DNA of 64,000 bases from Sclerodactyla briareus. Its lineage: Eukaryota > Echinodermata > Holothuroidea > Dendrochirotida > Sclerodactylidae. The position numbers were made by a program, and so were the translations under genes. The notes beneath the pieces were generated by a model, which was not told the DNA's origin, ran no database searches, and worked only from the letters and a program-made list of their open reading frames with translations. How positions within the stretch are numbered: position 1 is the stretch's first letter; each line of letters opens with the position of its first letter. The DNA is taken from contig JAODTK010005903.1 of NCBI GenBank assembly GCA_026419785.1, positions 62,001 to 126,000 on the forward strand. Direction: 5' to 3'. Shown one piece after another: positions 36,589-47,659 of the stretch.

Positions 36589-37561
36589 CGCCTCGGTCTC
36601 TCCCGCACTAGAAGTTCCTCCCTCCAGCGCGTTCTGAGACGTTTTCTGACTGAGCCCGGGACATCTTTCCGTGGACCAGTCCTTCCCCGTTAGATCCTCC
36701 TTTGATGAACAGTTTTGGGGAATTTGTTATGTCATTCCTGAGGGCAACCCCATTATCACCATTGCTACCCACATAACCGATCTGCAAACGCGAATAAACT
36801 GGAGCTGCGTCATTGACAAAACTTGAACAGTAGTTCCGTGGGACAAGGCCCACCTTCCCCTCCCTGTTTCCGGCCCCCCGCCACCACTTCGGGGTCATTG
36901 TCTGGAAGTTCAATAATGTCCAGCGCGCTCACCCTGATCAAAGTCCAATTCTCATGTTTCGTCCCTGAAAGGGGTAAAGCGTGAGGACCCCCTGGATGAT
37001 CCCCCCTCCTCTGTGCTGGGGGAGCCTCGTCATCCTTAGAGCTCACACTCGACCTCTGCCCAGGTCCTCGCTCACATAGTTTGAGGGAACCACCCCGTCC
37101 TGGCGCATTTGCCTTCGCCTTTCCACCAACCGTCTGTGCACTTTTTTCCAGTCATTAACCTTGTCCCCCTTGTTGAGAGCCAGCACATCCTCCGCTGAGG
37201 GTCATACTTTTTTTTGGGAATTTGGACGACACAATCCTCCGACGAGGAGACGGCATCAGAGTTGTTCTGTGAGACCTGACTGTGGGGCAGTGGAAGGAGA
37301 GTCTCAGGGGGCTGGTCACAGAGGGGTTTTGGGCGGGTTGGTTTCGTCTTCTGCCCGATCTTTGCCAATAATGCTAAGTTTTTCTTTTGCCGTAGTTCGA
37401 AAGGGACGTACCCCACTGGCAGTTCTCCAGAGGTATTCGTACCCCTCCACCATGGACCGGCTGTCATCGTGAGTTCGAGCCGCTCATTTTTCTTGATAGT
37501 TCACTCCTCTTCCTGCTTGGCAGTGGTATTCCCACTTTGCCACAACTTACACTTGGATCAT
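36586..37561 (-). CDS. NCK: NCK-type SH2/SH3 adaptor, large coding exon (three SH3 domains and start of SH2)
   Basis: NCK proteins are cytoplasmic adaptors whose SH3 domains bind proline-rich partners (WASP/PAK-type actin regulators) and whose SH2 domain docks on phosphotyrosine receptors. Reading the minus strand, SH3-1 starts at a VAKWEY block (37526-37543), continues TIKKNERL and has its WW pair at 37447-37452 and a PSNY end near 37395. SH3-2 runs from about 37210 (SAEDVLALNKGDKV) through CTDGWWKGE (WW at 37123-37128) to WFPSNYVSED near 37070. SH3-3 runs from TLYPFQG (about 36985) through LPDNDPEWW (36881-36886) to GLVPRNYVQVL near 36825. The SH2 start follows from about 36690, with the phosphate-binding Arg codon at 36603-36605. 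Domain order and spacing match NCK1/NCK2/dreadlocks. The start ATG (37561) sits 10 bases inside the exon. At least eight one-base frame breaks interrupt the reading, for example at 37399, 37451 and 36829. With intact splice sites these look more like sequencing indels than pseudogene decay, but that is inference. Confidence 0.87.
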
Positions 37562-37571
37562 TTGTCTCTTT

Positions 37572-37592
37572 CTGTAAAAAAAAAATGAAGAG
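37572..37592 (-). other. Splice acceptor before the NCK start exon
   Basis: On the minus strand a run of ten T precedes ACAG, and the exon begins at 37571 with ten bases of leader before the ATG. This implies at least one upstream non-coding exon (above 37.6 kb), which I could not identify. Confidence 0.7.
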
Positions 37593-38812
37593 ATTGCAGA
37601 TATTACCACTCAGCAACTAGAACATGTGCAGGCGGGTGGAACCGTCACATGTATATCCCTGCAGAATTACTTTGTTCAGAAGTCCACAGTCCACATGTTT
37701 CATTCAGATCTGACAAAGTTAGAAAAACCTGCCAAAAAACCCACAATGGTAGACCATTCTTCATCATCTATAGTGAAAATCGAACAAAATGGATGAAATT
37801 TGTAATAAATATATGCAAATTAGACACCTATGAATGATCTCCTGTGATCTATTAAATAACAGTACTAGAGACTAGAGGTAAACCATACCCACCATCAAGG
37901 TTCATGAAAATCGACCCAATTTTCGCATAAATCAAGCAAATTAGACACTTTGGATGAGACCTCTAGTTACCTGAACCTTTGTTAATGAATTTTGGGACTG
38001 AAGGTACGCACCATATTCAACAACAAGTTTTTGTGAAAAATCCTATTCTTGCCATTAATCCGTCGGGGCTTTGCCCCTGGTGTTTCGCTGATCAGCATCG
38101 ATGTGCCTTGTAAAAGTAGCTTAATTAGACCTTTGAATGACCTCTAGTTAACCTGAACCTTTGTTAATAAGTTTTGGGACTGAAGTAGACCATTTTCAAT
38201 CACCAAGTTTTGTAAATCCTATTCCTTGCCATTAATCCGTCCGGGGCTTTGCCTGGTTTTTTTTTTCGCTTATCCCCGCATTCATGTGCCTTGTAAAAGT
38301 CGCTTAAGGGATGACTTCTATGAGAATAACTAAGTCTAAATTGAAATCAATCTCTCTTTTTTTGTCCATTTATCAGTCCATTTTTTCACTGGCTAGTAAC
38401 AGCTATTGGGGAAGCTATCATTATGTTAGTGAAGATAGCAATCACTACAAAGTCTGGCAAACAATTTACAACAAATATTCATTTGTGGCTGGATACAAAC
38501 TCCATAACTAGAGAACCATGGTTCAGTAGCTTGAACCATTACCAAGTTTTCCAATATGTCGTTAACTGGTATGTGGTATTGGAGTTGTGCATTGACTTCA
38601 GTTATACAGACCTTTGATGACAATGAGCGATCAACATGAAGATACAAATTCATTGTGAGAGGGGGTTACTAGTTTTCCACACGATGGCCCATTAGGCTCC
38701 CTCAAAGACCTTTGACCTTTCACCTTTGAGAGGTCAAATGTCACCCACCAGTCAATGAATAGTCCCACTTGGTCAATTGTCCATCAAGCAGCATTTGAGG
38801 GCCAAAAAATGT
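37593..38812 (+). repeat. Dispersed repeats upstream of the NCK start exon
   Basis: Two direct copies of CTCTAGTTA.CTGAACCTTTGTTAAT.A, TTTTGGGACTGAAG, CAACAAGTTTT and CCATTAATCCGTC.GGGGCTTTGCC occur at about 37960-38080 and 38140-38255. A perfect pair of AGGTCA half-sites (GACCTTTGACCT) lies at 38707-38718. No upstream NCK exon was recognised. Confidence 0.65.
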
Positions 38813-39068
38813 GGGTGAGTGATAGAGTGGTAGATTGTTATCAGTGACACTTTACAACCAAAATATTCCGGGTTCAAATTCCAGCAGTCACCGGATGATT
38901 TTTCCCAGGTGGCTGCACTTGCAGTTGCAATGGGCGAGGGTCTTGGTCTCCACTTTATGGGTTCCGCTGTGATACATTTTCTCGGGTTACTGGGATTTGT
39001 TACGGGATATTTGCAATAAGTCTTGTCTGTCGGCTGTGAGCCGTCACGTTGAACTTTAACTTTAACAG
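38813..39068 (+). mobile_element. tRNA-derived SINE
   Basis: The head reads GGTGAGTGATAGAGTGGTAG (an A-box-like segment) and then CCGGGTTCAAATTCC (B box, 38869-38883). It is closed by AGTCACC, which pairs with GGTGAGT as an acceptor-like stem. The body runs to ACGTTGAACTTTAACTTTAAC at 39047-39068, a typical SINE tail, which runs straight into the GACA array. Confidence 0.72.
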
Positions 39069-39069
39069 A

Positions 39070-39110
<41 letters not shown>

Positions 39111-39130
39111 TAGATAGATGGATAGATAGA
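39070..39130 (+). repeat. (GACA)n(GATA)n microsatellite
   Basis: About ten GACA/CAGA units followed by GATA units, directly before the hairpin terminus at 39151. Confidence 0.95.
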
Positions 39131-39150
39131 ATGACATGGACATCACAATA

Positions 39151-39180
39151 CCTCAACCAGCATAGCTGGTTTGAGCTAAG
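39151..39180 (+). repeat. Hairpin terminus of a non-autonomous element
   Basis: CCTCAACCAGC-AT-AGCTGGTTTGAG forms an 11-bp stem and is followed by CTAAG. The arrangement microsatellite, short gap, hairpin and CTAA is repeated at 61.45 and 61.97 kb. Confidence 0.7.
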
Positions 39181-42170
39181 AATCACCAGAAGGTCAAAAT
39201 TGTAATTTTTGTGGAATGGGGCGAAATAAATACATTTGTCACAGTTGGCCGGCTTCCTTGAAAATTTGTCGACTGATCACCTTTTTCCCCAAATGATCTG
39301 ATGCTGTTAGTTTGACTGAAGTTCTTGTAGATGAGGTATGGAACGGTGACATTCATTTTCGTGAATATTCCAAGGCAGAATGGAGCTTCAAGTATGTGAG
39401 TGGGTAACAGGGTATCCATTAAATATAATCCATTGCCTCAGAATCTCTGAAAATACCTTTTTGGTAAACTAAGGGGGATTCCCCCTTTGAATTCCTGAAA
39501 TTCAAAGGTCTACAATGCCAAACAAAAGGGGAAGTACACCATACAGTGTTCACGCATCCTGCTGCAACTTGACAGGAGAGTATTCATGGAATATTTGTAC
39601 ATGTAACAATGTCTTCTGCAAAATCACTCCTGTTAACAAGATCTGAACTGGTGGATTCATGTGAAGGCCCTATTACAGCTGTAGTTTTTTGTTCTTCCCA
39701 AAAGAACAAAAAAAAATGCACGTCTGACAGACCAGCTATTAATGCACTCATGCATGTGCATTGTGCAGCTAGGCCTACGAATTTGAACATGAAACACTCC
39801 TGTGCTTGGGACAAATTTCAATAGTCACAATGGGCATGTGTCACTTTATTTATCAATTTTGCAACATATGCATTACAGAAAGTGATTGATTTGTCTGCAA
39901 AAGTTTAGTTTAGCTCCTTAGTGTGCATCAAATAACATTAGGTCATTTGTACATGCACCAAACATGACAACATATCCATGACGTCAAATGACAGTCATGA
40001 TGTCCTAACTAGTATTAATCGGCCTAAAAGCATGTTTCACTGTATTTGGCATCGTGACACTCTTCCAAATTGAAGGGATCATAGCTTGGATAATTACCAG
40101 CATTGTGGGGAAAGGACAACAAATGTTATAATGAGGAATTAAAACTTTTGTGGGAACAATCAAACTGTACTTTTTGCCAAATATTGGCCAAAGATGTCTT
40201 GCTACATGTAGTCAAGAGAGAGCCAAACTGTAGCAGCCTGAATTTGCTGTTTGGTGGATGCTTTAATCGTCACAAGCATAGCACATAGCGCATGACGTAC
40301 CTTCGATCCTCAACATGGATGTGTCATCATGTCATGTATGTCTTGTCCAGGGTTACCTTTCCTTTAATTTTTACGGGGGACTGCATATCTACTACTGTCA
40401 CTGTGTCATGGAAGTGTTGGGTGGTTTACCTGCCTGTATCAAAATTAATGTCTAGACGAAACTCACCTGCTTTTATCCCCATAATTATCCACTCTCAAAG
40501 AATGTTCTTGTAAATATAGCCTACTCGGCTACTCCCATAGAAACTGATCAAGGAGAACCCTAGGAAAGAATCTCCATTCCATCTGTACACACTCTCACTC
40601 ACCATCCTGGAAGTTGTAGAATAGCAACTAACACCCATAACACTTTGACAATTGGTCAGAGCTATGCAATCAGTGATATGGCACTCATTACTTCCAACAA
40701 ACAGAATAGTATATATTCTAATATTCCGATTATATATGTCTCATGGCTTTACTGCATGCACAGTTCACTGCATGCAGTGTGTTCAATCTTTGGATGTTGT
40801 ATCACCTTTCTAGGCAGGATTTGTCCTCTGTCGGATGTCCAATATCATGAGATTATTTTGTAACGGCACCCTGGTAATCTCCCTTGAGCAGATCACAACT
40901 TTCGTCTTGGAAATTGTGAATCCAAAATGGCTAACAAGTGGAGGTCAATGAACAAAGTGAAATACTCTGGAAATACTCTGGAAAGCCTCAGTCAGTAAGT
41001 TATGAATTCTCGTAATTGTACTGGTACACTATATAAATCCATTCGTCCTCCTTGTTATTCTTGTGTAATATAGCTGTAGAGTCCACTTGTATGCAAACAA
41101 AGTAATTCTGAGAGTGGTGAATTCCCTTCAACAGTCCCAGCCTCACTCTGCAACTGCAGACGATTTGTGCCTATTTGGTAAAGTCCTTATTTATAACTAC
41201 AGTAACTATATTGAAACTGCAGTGTAGGCTGAACTGCGTAAAACAATCATAACCCTCATCCTGCTTTCCACCACGGATTCTGTTGTACTGACTGGCCTTG
41301 AGTCTCAACTCTCCCAAGCAGAGGCAATTCCCAGAGGTTGAGTCATGCCTTGCTGTTACCACACACAATGACATCTGTACTGGAAGGTGAGAGGAATCCC
41401 CCAAGCACCTGCTGTTGTAATAACCACGACTTCCTGGCTGAGAGGCGTTGCCACTCTTACATACGACGCTACATGATAAAAGATACAGTAGCCAACAGAA
41501 ATTGGATTTATTAGAAGTATGACGATGATGGATAGAATCTGGTGAAACCAGTGGCTGGTTAGACTTGTAAATCTAGTGGGAAGACTGTTTGGAAGATGGG
41601 GCAGAATCAGCTGATTTTGCATAGACCAACTCTAATTTTTCTCAGTCGGTGATATCTATTCTTGGAGAAGTGGGAGGCAATCATGGAGCTACTATATTGC
41701 TGAGAGGGCAAGCAGCCAACAATTTGCAAGAGATTCAATATCTCTTTATACCTTTGTACCTCTGCCAATCGAATCGAGGTCAGCAATTAAGATTTAGTAT
41801 ATTTAGATCTCACTTTTCAGGACGCCGATGCCCCCCTCCTCCCACTCTTGAGAATTTTTGCATTGCAGGTGGCCTTGGATGCAAAAAAATCTGATGCATT
41901 ATGACACTCCCTAAAACATTCACTTTTTAGTTCCATAAATAATTTTGCATTTTCACGCCTTAGATGCGACTTGCTACTAGGAATCTTTGGATTTTTCTGC
42001 AAAAATTTTTTACTGAGCTCATGGCAGTAAGTAGGCTCTTTTACTGGGGGTTGGTGTAATTCTTACCCGACAGCGGACCGCAAAAATAGCATACGGGACC
42101 ATTCCAGTTTAGAGGGCATTCTATCATAAATTTTTGCCAGTCACCAGTTGGGGGGGGGGGGGGTGACGTC
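39181..42170. other. No gene recognised
   Basis: AT-rich unique sequence. Short open frames at 39183-39419, 39584-39814, 41171-41404 and 41356-41622 show no domain. Confidence 0.5.
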
Positions 42171-42179
42171 GCCAGACTT

Positions 42180-42450
42180 TTCATACTGGGGGCACAAGGG
42201 AGGCAGAGACATTTCTTTGTGGGGCGCAAGAATACTACCTAAAAGCGCAGCGACACCATTGGTTGGCGCGGGGGAGCGTCCAAGAATTTTTCGTGCGCAC
42301 GCCCCCCAGATGGCCGGAAATGAAACTCTCCCAGGCGTTGTGGGCCGCATATACCAAGGCTTCAACCCTGGGCATTTTGTGATCAAAATTTTGTAATCGG
42401 TGGAAACAATTTGAACATTTTGTCAGACCTTGGTCTAATCGCTGCACCGA
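42180..42450 (+). repeat. Dispersed repeat D, third copy
   Basis: GGGGCACAAGGGAGGCAGAGACATTTC, AGATGGCCGGAAATG, CAGGCGTTGTGGGCCGCAT and AAATTTTGTAATCGGTG match the copies at 22500-22985. It is flanked on the right by a T11 G16 homopolymer junction (42515-42541). Confidence 0.75.
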
Positions 42451-42863
42451 TTTTAATGTTCAACAGTTTATGCTACTTACTACTTACTGTTTACCAGGGC
42501 ACGCTAAGCGCGCATTTTTTTTTTTGGGGGGGGGGGGGGGGAGGGCAGGGTTCCCCCGACACATCTGGAAAAACAGGATCTCGTATGTCCACGCCTTCAG
42601 CTGACTACCCAGGACGCAATTTGTATGTTTTAATCCCATGCAGATAAATAACAAAAAATTGCACTAGCCTAAAAAATGTAAAAGAATGCTGAGGTCAATT
42701 CACGATTTTTAAAAGCTTTTCCGTATTGGTTGCACGCCCGAATCGAATGCCTACCCTAATCTCTAATCATAACAATGAACACAACTGATTGTCATACAAT
42801 ACCGACAGCCCGACATGCAGTCGTTGTAAATAGGCGTGTTAATTGAAGGAAGAAGTTTTGTTG

Positions 42864-42882
42864 TTGCGCGCGAAGCGCGCAA
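42864..42882. repeat. Perfect 8-bp GC hairpin
   Basis: TTGCGCGC-GAA-GCGCGCAA forms an 8-bp perfect stem with a three-base loop in an AT-rich setting. Confidence 0.9.
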
Positions 42883-43644
42883 AATTTTCGCACATTATCT
42901 GGAGATTGATAAAAAAAAAATCTTTGTTGTAATTGTATTTCACCGTTTTTACATGAATAAAAAATATTCCTTTTGGTTGAGTTGGAAAATTAACAAAGTT
43001 GACTGGTCCTCGGACCTCAGTCGTAAAATATACAATCTGACGATCTGTCAGAAATTCCAACTGGATATTCAAAAATTCCAACTGCATGGTCGCTTGACCA
43101 TTTATGGGGGGTGAGACCCCCCCCCCCCGCTGCGGACATCCCTGATCCCGCTCCAAATGGTCGGATGGACGTATGCAACTGATCACAAGTTGTATAAAAC
43201 CCATGTAAGTCACTACTGGCAGTATGCACTGCTGAGCGAAACTTGAAACTACCCTACCACACAATATGGATAGCCATTCATGAAGATATGCAATTCACAT
43301 GGAATGCCAACCTGGAGCCTCATGAAAAACCGATGTCTTCATTGCCAAGAGGTTACAGTCAGGTGTAAGATCCAATCTATTCTGTTGGATATGTTACAGA
43401 AGGGGTCTGAGCAATGTTTGACACTGGGCGAGGGTGCAGCCACTGAAGGAGCGGGGAGGGGGGGGGGGTGCTTCAGAGAGTAATGTACCTCAGCTTGAGG
43501 GTCTCCATGCATAAAGTTTTTTCACACACAAGAAAATGCTCATTGTGGCTATGTACCCACAAATTTCAATGTGACTGCTCATGATTTTCTGTTAGAAAGT
43601 TCATCAATTTGAGACAAAAAACCCAAAGTGGTTGCACAAAACAT

Positions 43645-43710
43645 GATCAACAAATAAATAGGCTGCAGCTTATTCAGAACACTGCTGCCAGGGTGTTAAA
43701 ATGTGAGGCC
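43645..43710 (+). pseudogene. L2/CR1-type LINE reverse-transcriptase scrap
   Basis: The plus strand reads QQINRLQLIQNTAARVLKCE without a break. This is the LQ..QN.AAR motif that precedes the ...HWLP block in the C-terminal part of L2/CR1-clade RTs. It is too short for more; the flanks are not LINE-like. Confidence 0.65.
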
Positions 43711-45019
43711 TAAAAAATAAATGCTGTGGTTCCAGTAAGGCAGTAACCTGACCAACCCTATATTTTTTACCGCCAAAATTGCCGACTCCGAAAATGTTAT
43801 CGTCATATATTATTGTCAGACAGCGCCGGCCGAGCCCGACGAGCACACTGATTTTGGAAAACTGCCACAATCTGCTTTCCCGCCCTCTACTGGAAACATT
43901 GCAAGGCATGTGAAAGTACATGCACAAAAAGCACAAAAATACATGCATGCAAGGTACTGTATGGCTACATGTATGTAGTCCCACTCATAATGGCATATGA
44001 ATACTTTCCATGTGTCTCTAGTCTACATACATAACACACTGTGAGTGGCTCACAGAAAAAATGGGTTTTACTGTGTAATTTTTCTATTGACTTACCTCGC
44101 TACAGAAATAAATATCGCAAATCTCACTTGGCGATATATTCACTGATATGTGCTAGTACATGCAAAGCTGTAGTATACAATTACCACGTGTAGTGCTGTA
44201 TCTAGTTTTCCCCAAGTTTCACAACTTAGAAGTACGCCGAATACCCTGCTTTGCACGAAAGTAAAACATGTCAAATACATTTAGTCACCATATTTATTAT
44301 CGGAGACCAAGTTAAACTTTGTTGTTCTAAATAATTTAGAAAGTAAAAACGTTGTTATCAAAGCAATGTTCAATCGTAGCGATCTTGCAATCTAAAACTG
44401 TCAGGCTGCAGGCAAGGGGTTAAGGCGTCTCGCGACACACCAGCAGCAGGTTATTTTTTCAGCTAATGCAAGAGAACTGAACATGGAAAACTTGAACTTG
44501 AGATAAATATCTCTAAAAGTTGCAAGTATATTCTTCCAAAATTTTGAATTTTGTTCTAAACACTCCACCTTACATGAAATTGCAGAGAATCCCCTAATTT
44601 CGTTTTTATACCCAAATGAGGGCATTTTGTTGTGCTGCCGATCTGACGTTAGCCTAAATACGGCCTATGCTAGCATGACCATAAAAAGCCACTTTTTTAT
44701 CATTGAAAAAAAAAAACACTTTTCAGTTGAATTTTAAAACATGGCCAAATGCATGCAGGCCAATGAGTTTAATACCCCCAACCATATCACAAGTACCATA
44801 TTGTGCGTTGGTAAACTGTAAAATCTCCATTATGGAGACAGCAACAATTAAATTGAAAAATTGTAAATATTGTCGACCCTACCGACCCTTTTCAAAATTA
44901 AGTTAGATTGGGCCCACATCTACTTTTGTTAGGCCTAATAGAGATTCGAAAACACATTACACCAGTCCTCCAAGATCGCCTTGGTACCGAGTGCAAGGTA
45001 AATTTCCCATAAACTAAAC

Positions 45020-45105
45020 TGGTAGGAGGATACTTACCTGTCAACTATGCCTAGTCATTATTTCCTAGTCCTATAATCAGGCGGGAAACAAAAGCGTGCA
45101 CAATG
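45020..45105 (+). repeat. Putative terminal sequence of the DIRS-like element
   Basis: GGAGGATACTTACCTGTCAA, TATGCCTAGTCAT, TTTCCTAGTCC and AATCAGGCGGGAAACAAAA recur at 14605-14690, independently of coding sequence, as expected for a terminal repeat or a family-specific end. Confidence 0.55.
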
Positions 45106-45109
45106 CCGA

Positions 45110-45640
45110 GTCCGCTGGAGATGCCATTTCAGAGCTCGAACAGGACAACAGACCCTTGTCTTTCTGGGCGGACGAGTTGCCACTGATCATAATAGGAAGG
45201 GGTGAAGGAGGCTAAACTTGTTTTCGCCCAAAGAGCCGGGTCGGGTATGAGGCGTGCGCCATGTGGGGTCGAACGGATGTGTCCTGGCTTAAACCTGAGG
45301 CGGGAGGCAACTTCTACGGGCACGCGGAGGCGGCTGTGCTCAGGAAGGTGTTTGGGGTGAGGGCCTCCAGTGGGGCATCCACCATGGGTCGTAGGGAGCT
45401 GAGCCTAAGGCCGCCAAAACGTCATTGATCGACCCGGGAAGGGATAGCCCACTAAGCTCTGGAGGACGGGGGATGGAAAAATCCCCCCCATATGAACCTG
45501 GCGTGATGTGGTTGATTACTGACAGAGGAGCCGTCTGGAAACCGGATGGAAGGCGGGCAAAATGGCGGACGGTTAGTTGCGGATAGTGTTGACGCGTTTC
45601 CCTCCCTCACGAGGGAAGTAAGAAAGGAGGCCACCTGATC
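45110..45640 (-). pseudogene. DIRS tyrosine recombinase (N-terminal/core-binding part)
   Basis: DIRS elements integrate with a tyrosine recombinase in place of a DDE integrase. On the minus strand I read ASFLTSLVREG with KRVNTIRN in the adjacent frame, then FPDGSSVSN, ARFIWGGFF, VLAALGSAP and PLEALTPNTFLSTAASA. This order (FL..L...G....TI..YRSAI, G.S....P...RF..G, L..L, L..KT.FL.ALA) matches the core-binding domain and first helices of the catalytic domain of DIRS recombinases. The catalytic R..HxxR..Y residues are not seen before the apparent element end, so the domain is truncated or scrambled. Confidence 0.58.
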
Positions 45641-47143
45641 TACTGAGGTGCCAGGGATCGACAGCCTGGACCGGCACCAGTTGGCGAACTTGGCCAGTCT
45701 CGGAAATCATTAGTTTTTGGGTTGGGATGGGCGACGGGCCTTGCGGCGACGTTCGTAACTTGGGTAGAAATGCCCTCCCTCTTGCAGGGCCGCCCGGGAG
45801 AGCTGCCACGCAGATAGATGCGCTGTAGGAGTGGTACGTCGCCATGGGTGAGTAACGAACCTCTTCGTCGGAAACTAAACGGGAGGTCAATTAGAGTTCC
45901 AGAAGATAGGAGGAAAACCAACAAGGGACGACGAGGGAGACACCCCCTGCGCTGGGCCGTCGCAGATAGCTTGGTGTGAGAACCATGGGCAGGAAAACAG
46001 ATTGGTGGGAAGGCGTTACGCGAGACGGCCGGTCCACGAATAGAGAGGGCATCAATCCGCCAGGCCCGCCCCCCTGGGGGTGGAATTTCCGCGACCAGAA
46101 CGTCGGTAGGCGCGCGTTGCGGGCCGTGGCGAAACAGGGTCCAATGAGGGGCCTGTCGAGAGCTCGAAAATGTGGCCTGCCCATGCTCGGGAAGGTTCAT
46201 TCGTTGGGGTTGATCAAATTCCTCGACACAAGGCATCGGCCGCCGTTGTTCAGCTCTCCGGCGAGGGGATTGCCCGAGCCTGATGTCACGGCGTCACACG
46301 GTTGAGTAGACGTCAAATTCCCTTTCCTAGGGAGGGGTGCGACCTGGTGCCCCCTCGGTGGTTGATGTAGGAAACCGCAGGCGTGTTGTCCGACATGACA
46401 GTCACTCTGGAGTTGGAGCTGGCTCTGCCAGGTGCGGATTCCATTTCCACCGCTAGCATGCATCGGGGGACGTGATGCGAAGATGAGCTGTCGGGGCGTG
46501 GTTCTAGTGTCTGGTTGCTGCTTGATCATGCATCGCGCTCCCCAGGCCCCGTCATGTGGTCCGTGTAATGGTTATCTTCGGTCGGCGGATCGCCTAGAGG
46601 GACTCCCGGCAGGACACATTGGACAGCGCATCCACCTGACAGGAAGGGTCTGAGTCCCTGTAGCGGTTTATGCAGTGAGACACCTCCTGGAGCTGGGTGT
46701 GGAGGATCAGTTGCTTGGTAGCGGTCTCATGCAGAGTCGACAAAGACAACCCACAGGCGGTAGGCTGCCCATCGTTGCAGAGTTCACTGTAGCGAAGCGC
46801 TGTGAAGGGACTGAGCGGGCCAGGCTGGTGAGGGCTGTCACTCAATCCCGGCAGGGAAACAGTCCCTGAACGATAAGTCGATGTCGGCCCCCCGAGGTAG
46901 GGTAGACAATGGAATTTTAAATGTGCTAATCCAGCTTCCACGGACTTCAGTTGTGAAAGTTTGTGTAATAGTAGTTGCGGCTTTGGCTGCCCCCCTGGAC
47001 CTGCCGACAACGAGCCAGTCGTCTATGTAGGCGAAAACCAGTGTTCCTCTTCGCCGGAAAGTGTTGAGGAATGGCCCCCTTGTGCCCCGGGGTAGGGTTG
47101 AGCGGTGATCCCGGATGTTATAGTAACGGATTACTCGCAGCAC
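45640..47143 (-). pseudogene. DIRS reverse transcriptase (second half) and RNase H
   Basis: The catalytic box FAYIDDWLVVGRSR is intact (YIDD codons 47018-47029). After it come the RT thumb and then RNase H pieces. QSDCHVGQHACGFL is a shifted SDNT..V.Y block near 46400. SRNLINPNEWTF near 46200 is the LSR...I.P.EW motif. ATARNARLPTFWSR (about 46115) is the DLFA...N..LP.F.S motif. RNAFPPICF (about 46000) is the YAFPP block, and VFLLSSGTLIDLPF (about 45900) is the PL(L)L.L..DLP block. These are hallmark DIRS pol features. At least six frame changes separate them. The first RT half is found 7 kb away at 54240-54600. Confidence 0.75.
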
Positions 47144-47659
47144 CGGTACTCGAAGTACCAGCGGTCAACTGCACAGTTACTATACCTGTGACTGGCTAAA
47201 TTTACAGTATTGGCTACCAAACACTGGTACTAAATAAAATTATGTATTTTTCCGCAACCTGTTGAAAATGATAAAACTGGCCCACGTGTGTTGGCGAGCT
47301 GTACTTGAATTTATTGCCGAATATACCTGCCACGTGGACATCGCAGCTTTATGGTACCGTAATAATAAAAATGCTGCAAGCTATATGTTGCTTGCCTTAC
47401 TCGCCCAATGCTGTTGCACTAGTTTCAAGACATAGCCCTGTTTGGAAACACTGGTCATCACCGACTTATGTTACTAGCATTCTGACATGAATTCCTACTA
47501 ATACTGTTACAGTGCACTTAACACAACTACCAAGTCGGCCCTCCTATTGTTACTTGGTACAGGCCGCCGACAGCAAACCTTTTTTATCGCCCACAAATAA
47601 CATCTATGGGAGTTCTAACTGACTCCCCAAAAATTACTGGTTTGGGTATTAAATAGCGG

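Larger units (their letters stand above)
42451..45005. other. No host gene recognised
   Basis: Holds the GC hairpin at 42864, a GGGGGGTGAGACCCCCC palindrome at 43106-43122, a LINE scrap at 43645-43710 and otherwise AT-rich sequence. Confidence 0.5.

Noticed and set aside
44401-44450. tRNA-Leu/Ser-like head (GGGGTTAAGGCGTCTCGC)
   Set aside because: Only an A-box-like phrase is present; no B box or foldable arms follow.
45030-45050. U1 snRNA gene (ATACTTACCTG start)
   Set aside because: Agreement ends after 11 bases, and the rest matches the repeat at 14.6 kb rather than snRNA.
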